DNA from: Chloroflexi bacterium GWB2_54_36
GTDB taxonomy: Bacteria > Chloroflexota > Anaerolineae > Anaerolineales > Anaerolineaceae
Direction of reading: 5' to 3'
NCBI GenBank assembly: GCA_001796355.1
Contig: MGMG01000090.1
Location: 16,092-80,091 of the forward strand
Length of the DNA stretch: 64,000 nucleotides
Positions 8,814 to 17,090 of the stretch are shown one piece after another. The position numbers and the translations under genes are program-made. A model generated the notes under the pieces. That model searched no databases. It was not told where the DNA came from and saw only the letters and a list, made by a program, of their open reading frames with translations. Within the stretch, counting starts at the first letter, position 1. Each line of letters starts with the position of its first letter.

Positions 8814-10028
8814 TTACAGCGTGATATTGCGGATCGAAGGGACCATCCAGAAGAGTTCGATGGCGCTGGAGCTATTTTTGTTGGTCGCGCCCAGGATCAG
8901 GGTGATAGCTTTACCCTCGAACTGACTCAAGTCGATATCGACTTTCTGGTACTTGCCGTCCAGCGTTTCAGTCCACTTGCCCAGGTTGATCACCTCGCCG
9001 TTATCGATGCGGTAATCCAGGCTGAAGACGGCTTCGCAAGCAGCGCTGCTGTTCAGGCAGCCGATATAAGCAATGAAGTGATCGCCTTTTTTGATGACCG
9101 AGGCCGGGTAGAAAGCCTGCATCCAGTCATTGGGGCTATTGATGTGCATCCAGATGGCGCGTTCGTCTTCCTGCGCTTTGCCCTCGAGCAGCGGATTGAG
9201 TTGAACGGCAGCCCATTCCTCTTCCTTCTGGCTCACGTTCGGGCAGGGCAGCGTGACCATGCCAGCGTTGCTCTTCCAGGTGGCCTGGCAGATGGCGGCC
9301 GTGAAGTCGTAGGGATAGATGGCGGCAGGAACCGCATCGCTCTTGTAGGCTGAAACCTTGATGCTCACCCAGAAGGCGTTTTTTCCGCCGCCCAGGCCGA
9401 AGGATTTATCATTGGCATCCCGCAGCAGCCAGGAGCCTTTGTAGGCGCCGCCGGAAGCCGGAGCAACCATCTCGACTGAAAGATCGACCGTTTCACCAGG
9501 CCGGAGGTTGCCCGTCAGCGCAACTGCGGCTGGAGCGCCCATGGCGCTGCCATCCACAAAAACCAGATCGTAGGCTGTAGTCCAGGTGCAGGTGCCGCTG
9601 TTGACCAGGCGCCAGGTCTTGGTGAATTTGGCGCCGGCAGCGATTTCAGTGCCGTCCGGGACGGAAACATCCTTTACGAAGCCGGCCGAGTTACATGGCA
9701 GCACGATCTGTGTGGCCGAGGCTGTGGGAACTGTCGTCGGTACGGCGGTGACGAATACAGTCGTTGCGCTGGGTGTAATTTGAACCGGTACAGGCTGGGT
9801 AAAGGTTGAGGCTGGAGTCGGGGTCACCAGCACCGGCTGGGTGGCTTCCGCCACCAGCGTTTCGAACGCCTGCTGGGTCAGCAAGGCTGAAACGGTACTC
9901 ATGACTTCGGTCTGGCGGGCGGAGACGCTGTCCGCGCCAGTTTTCGAGATCAAAAAGCTTCCGCAAGCGGCCAACGCCAGAGCGCCAAGTATCAATATAA
10001 AAACAAGTAAAAAGAAACGCTTTACCAT
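8814..10028 (-). CDS. Lipoprotein with NBR1-type Ig-like domain
   Basis: A 404-residue exported lipoprotein: the signal peptide ends in the lipobox ALAAC with Cys22. A linker rich in Thr, Pro and Val follows (about residues 60-110), then an Ig-like domain of the NBR1 type (about 112-225) with the characteristic KTWRLVNSGTCTWTTAY, the LRPGETVDLSV strand and WLLRDANDKSFG. The C-terminal part (about 235-404) looks like a beta-sandwich with strands and two paired cysteines but is not recognised. The ATG at 10028 is preceded by AAGGAGAAGG. Such domains are common in surface proteins of Anaerolineae; a ligand is not known. Confidence 0.8.
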   Translation of the reverse strand: MVKRFFLLVFILILGALALAACGSFLISKTGADSVSARQTEVMSTVSALLTQQAFETLVAEATQPVLVTPTPASTFTQPVPVQITPSATTVFVTAVPTTVPTASATQIVLPCNSAGFVKDVSVPDGTEIAAGAKFTKTWRLVNSGTCTWTTAYDLVFVDGSAMGAPAAVALTGNLRPGETVDLSVEMVAPASGGAYKGSWLLRDANDKSFGLGGGKNAFWVSIKVSAYKSDAVPAAIYPYDFTAAICQATWKSNAGMVTLPCPNVSQKEEEWAAVQLNPLLEGKAQEDERAIWMHINSPNDWMQAFYPASVIKKGDHFIAYIGCLNSSAACEAVFSLDYRIDNGEVINLGKWTETLDGKYQKVDIDLSQFEGKAITLILGATNKNSSSAIELFWMVPSIRNITL

Positions 10029-10225
10029 GGTCCTTCTCCTTGCCCCTTGCTTCGGGGGCTAAACAATTTAATCAATCCACTATCGTTCAACATCCCAGAT
10101 TAGACGACCGATCCAGTGAAGAGGTTCCCAGGCAGTTGGATGAGATTCACAACCATTTATGCACCGCCTTATCAGCCCAGGCGGCTTTGTGATATTCCTC
10201 GCAATTCAAACATGGTTCGATTACA

Positions 10226-11050
10226 ATGAGCAGCATCGATCCGCCAGCATTATTGAGAAGGCAAACCCAAACCGTGACATCGATCTCTCTTTCAACCATC
10301 TCGGACATCCAGAAACTCCTGCGCGCAGCCGGTGAAATTGCGCTTGCACGCCGCGCTACTGCCCAGGTACACCTCAAGTCGGACATGACGCCGTTTACCG
10401 ATATCGAGTTGGATATGGAGGCGCTGATCCTGCCTTTCTTACGCGAGCGTTTTCCGGATTACCAGATCCTTTCCGAGGAAAACGGCACGCAAGGACCGGT
10501 CAAACCGGCAGTCTGGGCGTTGGATCCGATCGACGGTACGAAAATCTTTCTGAACGGGCTGCCCACCTGGGGCGTCTCGCTCGGCAGCATTGTCAACGGC
10601 CAGCCTGCCCTGGGATTCTTTTACATGCCGGTCACCCACGACTTCTACTGGGGCGGTGAAGGTTTTGGCGCTTTCCTGAATGACACACCACTGCCGGTGG
10701 AAATTGAACATGGCCTGGATGACCCGCTGTCCTTCCTGGCAATCCCGGCCAACGGGCACCGCCATTTTGAATTCGATTACCCGCACCTGCGCTGCTTTGG
10801 TTCCACCGCTGCCCACTGCTGTTACGTGGCACAAGGGGCTGCTACCGGCGCGTTGCTGAGACGGGTCAATTTGTGGGATCTAGCAGGCGTGCTGCCCATC
10901 CTGTCGCAGACCGGGGTGCAGGTGGAATATTATTCGCAGGGCGCCTTTTCACCCGAGCCGTATTTGAACGGCGGCAAAATTAAAGAAGAAATCCTGGTTG
11001 CGCGCGAACCGATATTGGGTAAAATGCGTACGTTGATTCATCGAAAATAA
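10226..11050 (+). CDS. Inositol monophosphatase-family phosphatase
   Basis: A 274-residue member of the magnesium-dependent IMPase superfamily, which also includes histidinol-phosphate phosphatases. Metal-binding motifs are visible: SEEN near residue 85 (first acidic site), the hallmark WALDPIDGTKIF near 98-109 and a C-terminal WDLAG near 215. The second N-terminal motif DMTPFTDIELDME fits the usual D-x-VTxxD region. No clear ribosome site precedes the ATG at 10226; the GTG at 10274 has GAGAAGG 11 bases upstream and is an alternative start. Substrate cannot be decided between inositol phosphate, histidinol phosphate or another sugar phosphate. Confidence 0.8.
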   Translation: MSSIDPPALLRRQTQTVTSISLSTISDIQKLLRAAGEIALARRATAQVHLKSDMTPFTDIELDMEALILPFLRERFPDYQILSEENGTQGPVKPAVWALDPIDGTKIFLNGLPTWGVSLGSIVNGQPALGFFYMPVTHDFYWGGEGFGAFLNDTPLPVEIEHGLDDPLSFLAIPANGHRHFEFDYPHLRCFGSTAAHCCYVAQGAATGALLRRVNLWDLAGVLPILSQTGVQVEYYSQGAFSPEPYLNGGKIKEEILVAREPILGKMRTLIHRK

Positions 11051-11071
11051 AGTCGAACGACAAAAGATTTT

Positions 11072-11163
11072 GAATCTCAAAATGGGCAAGGTCTCCCACC
11101 AACAGGGTGCGCTGTGCGTGACCTGCCCCAGTTAATGCCTGAAAGCTTTGACCGATAAGCACA
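11072..11163. repeat. Left direct repeat flanking hipBA
   Basis: About 92 bases repeated in the same orientation at 13072-13166. A 42-base core (11084-11125 and 13086-13127) is identical, with diverged flanks. The core is itself bounded by GGGCAAGGTC and GACCTGCCCC, so it can fold as a hairpin. The offset between the two cores is 2,002 bases and contains exactly the hipBA module. Confidence 0.9.
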
Positions 11164-11227
11164 CTCGGTCGATCACAGATCGACTTGTGGGCCGGGAATG
11201 GTGCGATCAGACATCTGAACATAGATC

Positions 11228-11255
11228 TATAATAATCAATATATTGATTATTATA
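11228..11255. promoter_or_regulatory. Perfect 28-bp palindrome, candidate HipB operator
   Basis: Positions 11228-11255 form an uninterrupted 28-bp palindrome centred on CAATATATTG. A related half-conserved copy (TAATATATTGACTATTAT) lies at about 11277-11296. Both sit upstream of the hipB promoter, where HipB-family antitoxins usually bind as dimers to repress their own operon. Confidence 0.6.
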
Positions 11256-11298
11256 AACAATAATATTTTTTAAAAACTAATATATTGACTATTATCTA

Positions 11299-11326
11299 TT
11301 GCATTTCTTAAAAATGCGGATATACT
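11299..11326 (+). promoter_or_regulatory. Promoter of hipBA
   Basis: TTGCAT (11299-11304), 16 bases, TATACT (11321-11326), about 60 bases before the hipB ATG. The spacer contains GCATTT and AAATGC as an inverted pair, a possible further operator. Confidence 0.55.
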
Positions 11327-11386
11327 TAGGTTAATTCATCTGTGTCAGATTGGTTTTTGCTGGGCCTAAAGAGGTAATCAAGGCGT

Positions 11387-11755
11387 ATGTTAAATAAAAT
11401 CGATTTTTCTATTGCAACGAGTGAGCAAATTGAAGATTTTCTCTGCAGACAATTGAAAAACATAAGATTAACCCGGAATTTTACACAAGCTCAATTAGCA
11501 AAAGAATCGGGTGTCGCTATTGGGACAATTAGACGATTTGAGGAAGGTCAGAGTGTCTCTTTAAACACGTTTATTCGGATTCTAATAGCACTCAGTCTTC
11601 AACAAAACCTTGAAACACTCTTACCTGACCCTACAATACGTCCTATTGAACGTGTCAATACTGGCGGGAGTGAACGTAAACGCGCTCGACCTGTTCAATC
11701 TGATAGCGAAAATTCAACATGGGCCTGGGGCGACGAAACGGGTGATAAACAATGA
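11387..11755 (+). CDS. hipB: HipB-like antitoxin, helix-turn-helix protein
   Basis: A 122-residue DNA-binding antitoxin. A Cro/C1-type HTH covers about residues 15-75 (TQAQLAKESGVAIGTIRRFE), and the tail carries a basic stretch (ERKRARP) and an end motif WAWGDE typical of antitoxins partnered with HipA kinases of this class. The ATG at 11387 follows AGAGGT. The stop overlaps the hipA start (ATGA), which couples production of the two. It should bind HipA and repress its own promoter, where AT-rich palindromes occur. Base composition is clearly AT-richer than neighbouring genes. Confidence 0.85.
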   Translation: MLNKIDFSIATSEQIEDFLCRQLKNIRLTRNFTQAQLAKESGVAIGTIRRFEEGQSVSLNTFIRILIALSLQQNLETLLPDPTIRPIERVNTGGSERKRARPVQSDSENSTWAWGDETGDKQ

Positions 11756-13056
11756 GCGATGCAAAAGTTATACTCTGGGGAAGTGATATTGGTGCTGTCA
11801 CATGGGTAGATGATAGAAAGGTCAGTGTTTTTCAATATGATCCCGCATTCATTAAAAGCGGAATCCAATTATCGCCGTTAATGATGCCGTTAAGAGAGTT
11901 ACCCTTCGAGTTTCCAGCCCTTGCGAAAGATACCTTTAAAGGATTGCCGGGGTTACTTGCGGATTCTCTTCCAGACAAGTTTGGAAACGCGATCATTGAT
12001 ACCTGGTTAGCTTCTCAGGGACGAACACCGGAGAGTTTTAATTCGGTTGAACGACTGTGTTATATCGGAAGCCGAGGCATGGGGGGGCTCGAATTTAAAC
12101 CAGCACTTCGTATATCACACTCAAAAACAGATGAAATTGAAGTAGCTAAACTAGTCGAATTATCTAGCAAGATTCTTAATCAACGTGCAGGATTAGCAGG
12201 TGTTTTTAACGGAGATGATGACCGGGAAGCGATGCAAGATATTCTGAGGGTTGGAACTTCCGCTGGTGGTGCAAGAGCAAAAGCAATTCTTGCCTGGAAT
12301 CCAACAACGAATGAATTTCGTTCCGGTCAAGTTAAAATCCCATCCGGCTTTGAGTATTGGATCTTGAAATTTGACGGGGTCAGTAACAATCGAGATAAGG
12401 AACTCTCCGACCCACAAGGTTATGGAAAAATTGAATACGCCTGTTACCTTATGGCATTAGAAGCCGGTATTGAAATGACAGAATGTCGTCTCCATCATGA
12501 AGGTGGGCGAAGCCATTTTATGACCAAAAGGTTTGATCGAAATGCTGATGGAAGCAAAATCCATATGCAATCGCTTTGTGCGATCACTCATGTTGACTTC
12601 AATGAGCCGGCACTCTATTCATACGAACAGACAATCCAGACAATGAAGCGGTTAGGGCTATCTCAAAAAGATTTGGAACAGCAAGTTTTGAGAGCCATGT
12701 TTAACGTTGTGGGTCGTAACCATGATGATCATGTAAAGAATATTGCATTTCTTATGAACCGTAGAGGGGAATGGAAACTTTCACCAGCCTTTGATGTTTC
12801 GTATGCCTACGACCCAAAAGGTGATTGGACAAGCCAACACCAAATGAGCATTAATGGAAAACGAGACTTGTTTAGCAAAGAGGACTTATCCTCTTTGGCA
12901 AAGCTTGCCGGTATCAAAACCAATCGAGCTTATGAGATGCTTGACCGTGTTATCCTGATCATGAGGACCTGGCCTGAGTTTGCCCAAAAAGCAGGGGTGG
13001 CCGAAGACCGTATTCGGCAAATACAAGCTACTCACCGCATATCGCTATTGGATTGA
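11752..13056 (+). CDS. hipA: HipA-family serine/threonine kinase toxin
   Basis: A 434-residue HipA-type toxin, close to the E. coli length of 440. The N-terminal coupling region (about residues 1-110) leads into the kinase fold: glycine-rich GTSAGGARAK near 168, catalytic loop NHDDHVKN near 322 (with the catalytic Asp) and metal-binding SPAFDV near 343. Known HipA proteins phosphorylate glutamyl-tRNA synthetase or related targets, halting translation; the target here is not known. AT-rich like hipB and unlike the flanking genes, consistent with acquisition by transfer. All core motifs look intact, so the module is probably active. Confidence 0.87.
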   Translation: MSDAKVILWGSDIGAVTWVDDRKVSVFQYDPAFIKSGIQLSPLMMPLRELPFEFPALAKDTFKGLPGLLADSLPDKFGNAIIDTWLASQGRTPESFNSVERLCYIGSRGMGGLEFKPALRISHSKTDEIEVAKLVELSSKILNQRAGLAGVFNGDDDREAMQDILRVGTSAGGARAKAILAWNPTTNEFRSGQVKIPSGFEYWILKFDGVSNNRDKELSDPQGYGKIEYACYLMALEAGIEMTECRLHHEGGRSHFMTKRFDRNADGSKIHMQSLCAITHVDFNEPALYSYEQTIQTMKRLGLSQKDLEQQVLRAMFNVVGRNHDDHVKNIAFLMNRRGEWKLSPAFDVSYAYDPKGDWTSQHQMSINGKRDLFSKEDLSSLAKLAGIKTNRAYEMLDRVILIMRTWPEFAQKAGVAEDRIRQIQATHRISLLD

Positions 13057-13071
13057 AAAGGTGCACGGATT

Positions 13072-13166
13072 GAGAACCCAAGATGGGGCAAGGTCTCCCA
13101 CCAACAGGGTGCGCTGTGCGTGACCTGTCCTATTTAATGCCTGAGACCTTTGGCCGATAAGCACGC
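13072..13166. repeat. Right direct repeat flanking hipBA
   Basis: Partner of the repeat at 11072-11163, with 42 identical core bases at 13086-13127. It begins 15 bases past the hipA stop. Its right inner arm is decayed (GACCTGTCCT in place of GACCTGCCCC), so this copy would form a weaker hairpin. Confidence 0.9.
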
Positions 13167-13173
13167 ATAAAAA

Positions 13174-13196
13174 ATCCCCGCGATTACCGTGGGGAT
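13174..13196. terminator. Short hairpin beside the tRNA gene
   Basis: AATCCCCGCG and the matching CGTGGGGATT flank a short loop, with an A-run (AAAAAA) on the left. Read on the minus strand this is a stem followed by T residues just after the tRNA gene, so it is a plausible terminator for that tRNA. Confidence 0.6.
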
Positions 13197-13201
13197 TGAG
13201 G

Positions 13202-13273
13202 TGGCGAGGGTGAGGGTTGAACTCACGACCAAGGGCTTATGAGTCCCCTGCTCTACCACTGAGCTACCTCGCC
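13202..13273 (-). tRNA. tRNA with CAT anticodon (Met elongator or Ile2)
   Basis: On the minus strand the acceptor stem is GGCGAGG paired with CCTCGCC, discriminator A, D-arm AGCTCAGTGGTAGAGC, anticodon loop CTCATAA and T-arm GTGAG-TTCAACC-CTCAC. CCA is not encoded. The 1-72 pair is a normal G-C, so it is not the initiator. The anticodon arm resembles Ile2 tRNAs, whose C34 is modified to lysidine, but Met cannot be excluded. The closing pair of the anticodon loop (A-G) is mismatched. Confidence 0.85.
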
Positions 13274-13303
13274 GGCGAGCGAAAGTATAAACTGAACCGT
13301 TTT

Positions 13304-13350
13304 TTTTGTCAATAAATCACGCTTCAGCCAAACCTCAGCCAGCTTGCAAC
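13304..13350. repeat. Degenerate third copy of the radC-tail repeat
   Basis: The stretch from the T-run to CAGCCAAACCTCAGCC resembles the stretches at 13633-13672 and 13889-13929, which belong to the radC 3' end and its downstream flank. It is the most decayed copy. Confidence 0.45.
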
Positions 13351-13400
13351 CCACCACGGGTTAAGGAGCGATGCACCCCACTTGGAAAAGATCAAAGACA

Positions 13401-13432
13401 GGTGCAAGGCACTTCAAAAGTGCCTCGCACCC
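13401..13432. repeat. Intergenic hairpin
   Basis: GGTGCAAGGCACTT and AAGTGCCTCGCACC form a near-perfect stem with a short loop. There is no clear T-run after it. It lies in the gene-free stretch between hipBA/tRNA and radC, which otherwise holds only repeats. Confidence 0.5.
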
Positions 13433-13507
13433 AACCAAGGTGCGAGGTGCCTAAATATCCGCGGGTGTGTTGCTCCTGGATTTATAGCTTCCCTGACGCG
13501 CAGAAAA

Positions 13508-13714
13508 TGTAGGTTGGATTGCCCGCAGGGCCAAATCCAACAAACTCGAATTAAATAATGTCGGATTTCGGGCTGTGGGATTGAATCTACATTTGTAATT
13601 ACTTACACGCCCTCTATCCGACCTACAAATACTTATTTTTGACAACAAATCACGCTCTAGCCAAACCCCAGACCACGCTGTTTGAACGACAAATAATTCT
13701 GGTGGTGCCAATAC
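13508..13714. repeat. Duplicated palindromic element plus radC 3'-end relic (copy A)
   Basis: 13508-13627 is a palindromic element bounded by TGTAGGTTGGAT and ATCCGACCTACA. 13657-13714 is a relic of the last 19 codons of radC (reading leftward) that has lost one base, so it is out of frame. The same arrangement of element then radC end recurs at 13731-13974, where radC is intact. Confidence 0.85.
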
Positions 13715-13730
13715 AATATTTTCTAGAATT

Positions 13731-13893
13731 CTGTAGGTTGGATTGAGGGGCGGGTAAAGTCAATTGAGTGAGACCGCTTCCACCACCCCGAAATCCAACA
13801 AACTCGAATTAAACAATGTCGGATTTCGGGCTGAGGGATTGAATCTACATTTGTAATTACCTACACGCTCTCTTTCCGACCTACGAATCTTTT
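13731..13893. repeat. Palindromic element next to intact radC (copy B)
   Basis: Begins TGTAGGTTGGATT and ends near TCCGACCTACGAA, as in copy A, but carries about 35 additional bases near its left end (about 13746-13788). It lies immediately downstream of the radC stop. TGTAGGTTGGATT-type palindromes are dispersed repeats in many environmental bacteria. Confidence 0.75.
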
Positions 13894-13913
13894 TTTTGCC
13901 AACAAATCAAACT

Positions 13914-14618
13914 CTAACCAAACCCCAGACCACGCTGTTTGAACGACACATAATTCTGATGGGTGCCAATCACAATGTGGTCCAGCACTTCGATATCCAA
14001 CAGCTTGCCGACCTGCACCACGGCGCGCGTCAAGGCGATATCCTCCGGCGAGGGAGTCGGGTCGCCGCTGGGATGGTTGTGCACCAATAATATTGAAGCA
14101 GCATTACGCAGGATGGCGGGCTTGAACAATTCCCCAATGCGCACGGTAGAGGCATTCAGCGAGCCTTTATAGATTTTCTCGGTCGAAATCCAGCGGTTGC
14201 GGGTATCGGCCAGCAGCACCCATAAATGCTCCTGGGTAAAAGCCGCCATCTCGAATTTGACCAGGTCGGCGGCGGCCTGCGGGTTGTTCAAAAAGACCGG
14301 TTCTTCGGGCGTCTCGCGCACCAGCCGGCGCCCCAGTTCGATGGCGGCTTTGAGCTGCGCCGCTTTGGCCATGCCCAGCCCGCGTTGGCTGGCCAGTTCG
14401 GCAAAAGACGCCTTCTGCAGCCCGCTCAGCCCTTTCATATCATTCAGCAGGCGCTGCCCCATCTGCACAGCATTCTCGCCGGCCACACCTACCCGCAGTA
14501 AAATGGCCAGCAGTTCTGCGGTGTTGAGCGCCTCGGGACCGCTTTCTGCCAGGCGTTCGCGCGGCCGGTCGCTGGCCGAGAGGTCGGATATTCGGTAGGG
14601 ATGAGTGCTGTCTTTCAT
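13914..14618 (-). CDS. radC: RadC family JAB-domain protein
   Basis: A 234-residue RadC protein. An N-terminal helix-hairpin-helix-like part (about residues 15-100, with the family-typical RPRERLAESGPEAL and NTAELLAILLR) is followed by a JAB/MPN metalloprotease-like domain with the metal motif HNHPSGDPTPSPED near 180. The family role is uncertain; earlier assignments to DNA repair are doubtful. I choose the ATG at 14618 because GGAGA lies 8-12 bases before it and the family normally starts with this short leader. Its 3' end is duplicated in decayed form downstream at 13657-13714. Confidence 0.88.
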   Translation of the reverse strand: MKDSTHPYRISDLSASDRPRERLAESGPEALNTAELLAILLRVGVAGENAVQMGQRLLNDMKGLSGLQKASFAELASQRGLGMAKAAQLKAAIELGRRLVRETPEEPVFLNNPQAAADLVKFEMAAFTQEHLWVLLADTRNRWISTEKIYKGSLNASTVRIGELFKPAILRNAASILLVHNHPSGDPTPSPEDIALTRAVVQVGKLLDIEVLDHIVIGTHQNYVSFKQRGLGFG

Positions 14619-14745
14619 GGCTAGGTCTCCGTTGGCTTCTCCGGGCAGGCGATCAAAAAATACGCAGAAACTATAGCAAAGCCTGCAATTCCGCGCAAGC
14701 GGCAAGACGCCCGGGTTACAAAAGACCGGCCGGGGGCATCCATGC

Positions 14746-14751
14746 TATAAT
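14746..14751 (+). promoter_or_regulatory. -10 element upstream of the zinc-ribbon gene run
   Basis: TATAAT at 14746-14751 lies 18 bases before the GTG at 14770. No convincing -35 is present at 17 bases (AGACCG), so the promoter is weak or activator-dependent. It could be the start of the long co-directional run to 24165. Confidence 0.4.
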
Positions 14752-14769
14752 TCTGGCATAGGAGCCGCC

Positions 14770-15396
14770 GTGGACCTGGAAACGATCCTTTTCAGCGATA
14801 TCTCTCTGACCCTGACTGCTATCGCAGCCGGTTTTCTGGCCGCGCTATGGCTCAGTCTGGCAGTTTGGACTTTCCGGGATATTCGTCGGCGGGCGCGCGA
14901 TCCATTCACTCGCATCCTGGCAGTGATGCTGGTACTCTTGTTATTCCTGCCCGGGTTGCTGCTGTATCTGATCCTGCGGCCGTCCGTCACTCTGGAAGAG
15001 GAGTACCAACACACCCTGGAAGAGGAAGCGCTGCTGCAAAACATCGAAGATGTTGCCCTGTGCCCCGGTTGCAACCGGCGCATCCAGCCGGATTGGATGG
15101 TTTGCCCCTCCTGCCACACGCTGCTCAAAAAGCGTTGCCCCAACTGCAGTGAACTGATGGAACTGCCCTGGAACTTGTGCCCTTACTGCGCCACGCCGCT
15201 GCCTGGCGTCCGGTTGGAAAACACGACCCGCGGGGGCGAACTGACCGACCTGCCGGAGGAATCTCCAACCGTCAGCGAGATTGAAACCGGCGAAACGGAA
15301 CAGTATGCAGCGACGGAAACGGATGATGATTGGATTTTGATCCCCCGGGCTGGCACGGAAGACCCGCAGCCCGAGACTCCCCCACCGGGCAGTTAA
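14770..15396 (+). CDS. Membrane protein with double zinc-ribbon domain
   Basis: 208 residues. Two hydrophobic helices (about 12-35 and 48-70) anchor a cytosolic double zinc ribbon (about 97-145) with four CxxC pairs: CPGC, CPSC, CPNC and CPYC. An acidic, disordered tail rich in Glu, Thr and Pro follows. GTG start preceded by GGAG at 14761. Zinc ribbons of this sort often mediate protein contacts; no function is assigned. It lies 30 bases upstream of the PfkB gene on the same strand. Confidence 0.7.
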   Translation: MDLETILFSDISLTLTAIAAGFLAALWLSLAVWTFRDIRRRARDPFTRILAVMLVLLLFLPGLLLYLILRPSVTLEEEYQHTLEEEALLQNIEDVALCPGCNRRIQPDWMVCPSCHTLLKKRCPNCSELMELPWNLCPYCATPLPGVRLENTTRGGELTDLPEESPTVSEIETGETEQYAATETDDDWILIPRAGTEDPQPETPPPGS

Positions 15397-15425
15397 ACGC
15401 CAGGACCTAAAGGTAAACTTTATTT

Positions 15426-16277
15426 ATGCCGAATCCTCCAACGCTTGAGCCGGTTGATTATCTACTAATAGGCCATATCACCAAAGACATTACTCCCACT
15501 GGTTATTCACTGGGCGGCACTGCCACCTATTCAGCTATGACGGCGGCGGCTCTAGGGCTGCGGGTGGGCATCGTCACCTCGTTCGGGCCCGATCTCGACC
15601 TGCCCGAGCGACCGCGCATCCAGGTCTCGCCGGTTACCGCTGAAACGACGACCACTTTCAAGAATATCTATACTCCTGCAGGTCGCATCCAGTACGCTTA
15701 CCATCCGGCCGCTCGCCTGGACCTGTCCTCCGTGCCGGAAATCTGGCGAAACACACCCGTCGTCCACCTGGGACCCATCATGCAGGAAGTCGACCCTAAA
15801 CTGGCGCGCGCCTTCCCCAATTCGCTGGTCGGTCTGACGCTGCAAGGCTGGATGCGCAGTTCCAATGCCAGCGGTCTGGTGCATTACACCGATTGGCCCG
15901 AAGCGCGTTTTGTGCTCGAATCGGCCCAGGCCGCGGTTTTCAGCATCGAGGATGTGCAGGGGGATGAAAGTATTGTTCAAGAACTGATCTCTTCCATCCG
16001 CGTGCTGGTAGTCACCGAGGGCGCTGCCGGCGCCCGCCTGTACTGGAATGGCGACTTGCGCTACTTCCGCCCGCCACTTATGGAGGAAGTCGATCCAGTC
16101 GGCGCCGGCGACATTTTCGCTGCAGCCTTCTTTATCCGCCTGCAGCAAACCCGCGACCCGTGGGAGGCTGCCCGCTTTGCCACCCAACTGGCATCCATCA
16201 GCGTCACCCGCCGGGGTGTCCAGGGTATTCCCACAGAAGAAGAAGTGAAAGCCGGTTTGATAACCATCCTCCCCTGA
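15426..16277 (+). CDS. PfkB-family carbohydrate kinase
   Basis: A 283-residue ribokinase-like enzyme. An N-terminal sugar-binding part (YSLGGTATYSA near residues 23-33) precedes a C-terminal ATP site with the anion-hole and catalytic motif DPVGAGDIFAAAF near 222. It probably phosphorylates a sugar or nucleoside; substrate unknown. Ten bases separate its stop from parA, so it may share a transcript. It is somewhat short for a ribokinase (about 300-310), with the lid region reduced. Confidence 0.78.
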   Translation: MPNPPTLEPVDYLLIGHITKDITPTGYSLGGTATYSAMTAAALGLRVGIVTSFGPDLDLPERPRIQVSPVTAETTTTFKNIYTPAGRIQYAYHPAARLDLSSVPEIWRNTPVVHLGPIMQEVDPKLARAFPNSLVGLTLQGWMRSSNASGLVHYTDWPEARFVLESAQAAVFSIEDVQGDESIVQELISSIRVLVVTEGAAGARLYWNGDLRYFRPPLMEEVDPVGAGDIFAAAFFIRLQQTRDPWEAARFATQLASISVTRRGVQGIPTEEEVKAGLITILP

Positions 16278-16287
16278 TCTGGATTTT

Positions 16288-17088
16288 ATGGCCAAGATTT
16301 ATGCGTTTGTCAATCAAAAAGGCGGAGTCGGAAAGACAACGTCAGCAATATCCCTGGGGGCTTATCTGGGGCAATACGGCCAGCGAGTGCTGCTGGTCGA
16401 CCTGGATCCGCAAGCCAATGCCACCTCATCGTTAGGGATCGATAAACGCGGCATCAAGAACGGGATGTATGAAGTCCTGATTGGCGGACAGCCCGTCGGC
16501 CCGACCGTTTTGCACAACCCGCAATATAAACTATCGGTTTTGCCCTCCTCTCCGGCGCTGGCTGGAGCAGAAATTGAACTGATCGAGCTCGAGCGGCGCG
16601 AACACCGCCTGGCAGAAGCCATCGATGGCACTGCCAGCCGCTACGATTATGTCTTGATCGACTGCCCGCCCTCGCTCTCTCTGTTGACCGTCAACGGGCT
16701 GGCAGCCGCAAAAGATGGCGTCGTGATCCCGGTGCAGTGCGAATACCTGGCACTTGAAGGGCTTGGCCAGTTAGCCCAGACGATTCAACGCGTACGTTCC
16801 TCCGTGTTCCCCGAGCTGGTTATCCGCGGCGTGGTGATGACCATGTTCGACAGCCGCACGCGGCTGGCGCTGGATGTGGTCAGCGAGGTGCGCAAGTACT
16901 TCCCCACCCAGGTTTTTCAAACCATCATCCCGCGCAGTGTCCGGCTGGCAGAAGCGCCCTCGTTCGGCATGCCAATTTCGGTTTTTGCGCCCGATTCCTC
17001 GGCTGCCAAAGCCTATTCGGCGCTGGCGCGGGAAATTTTAGCAGGCGACGGAATTCAGGTCCCTGTCATGGATCAAGAAGGTGGGTAA
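16288..17088 (+). CDS. parA: Chromosome partitioning ATPase ParA (Soj)
   Basis: A 266-residue ParA/Soj ATPase with the deviant Walker A KGGVGKTTSAIS near residues 10-21, Walker A' LLVDLDPQANATSSLG near 36-51 and Walker B DYVLIDCPPSL near 120. It drives segregation of ParB-bound origin regions by a DNA-relaxing ATPase cycle. parB follows after 2 bases with its own GGTGGG ribosome site. The small ParA lacking an N-terminal HTH is of the chromosomal type. A perfect parS site was not seen in the window. Confidence 0.93.
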   Translation: MAKIYAFVNQKGGVGKTTSAISLGAYLGQYGQRVLLVDLDPQANATSSLGIDKRGIKNGMYEVLIGGQPVGPTVLHNPQYKLSVLPSSPALAGAEIELIELERREHRLAEAIDGTASRYDYVLIDCPPSLSLLTVNGLAAAKDGVVIPVQCEYLALEGLGQLAQTIQRVRSSVFPELVIRGVVMTMFDSRTRLALDVVSEVRKYFPTQVFQTIIPRSVRLAEAPSFGMPISVFAPDSSAAKAYSALAREILAGDGIQVPVMDQEGG

Positions 17089-17090
17089 AA

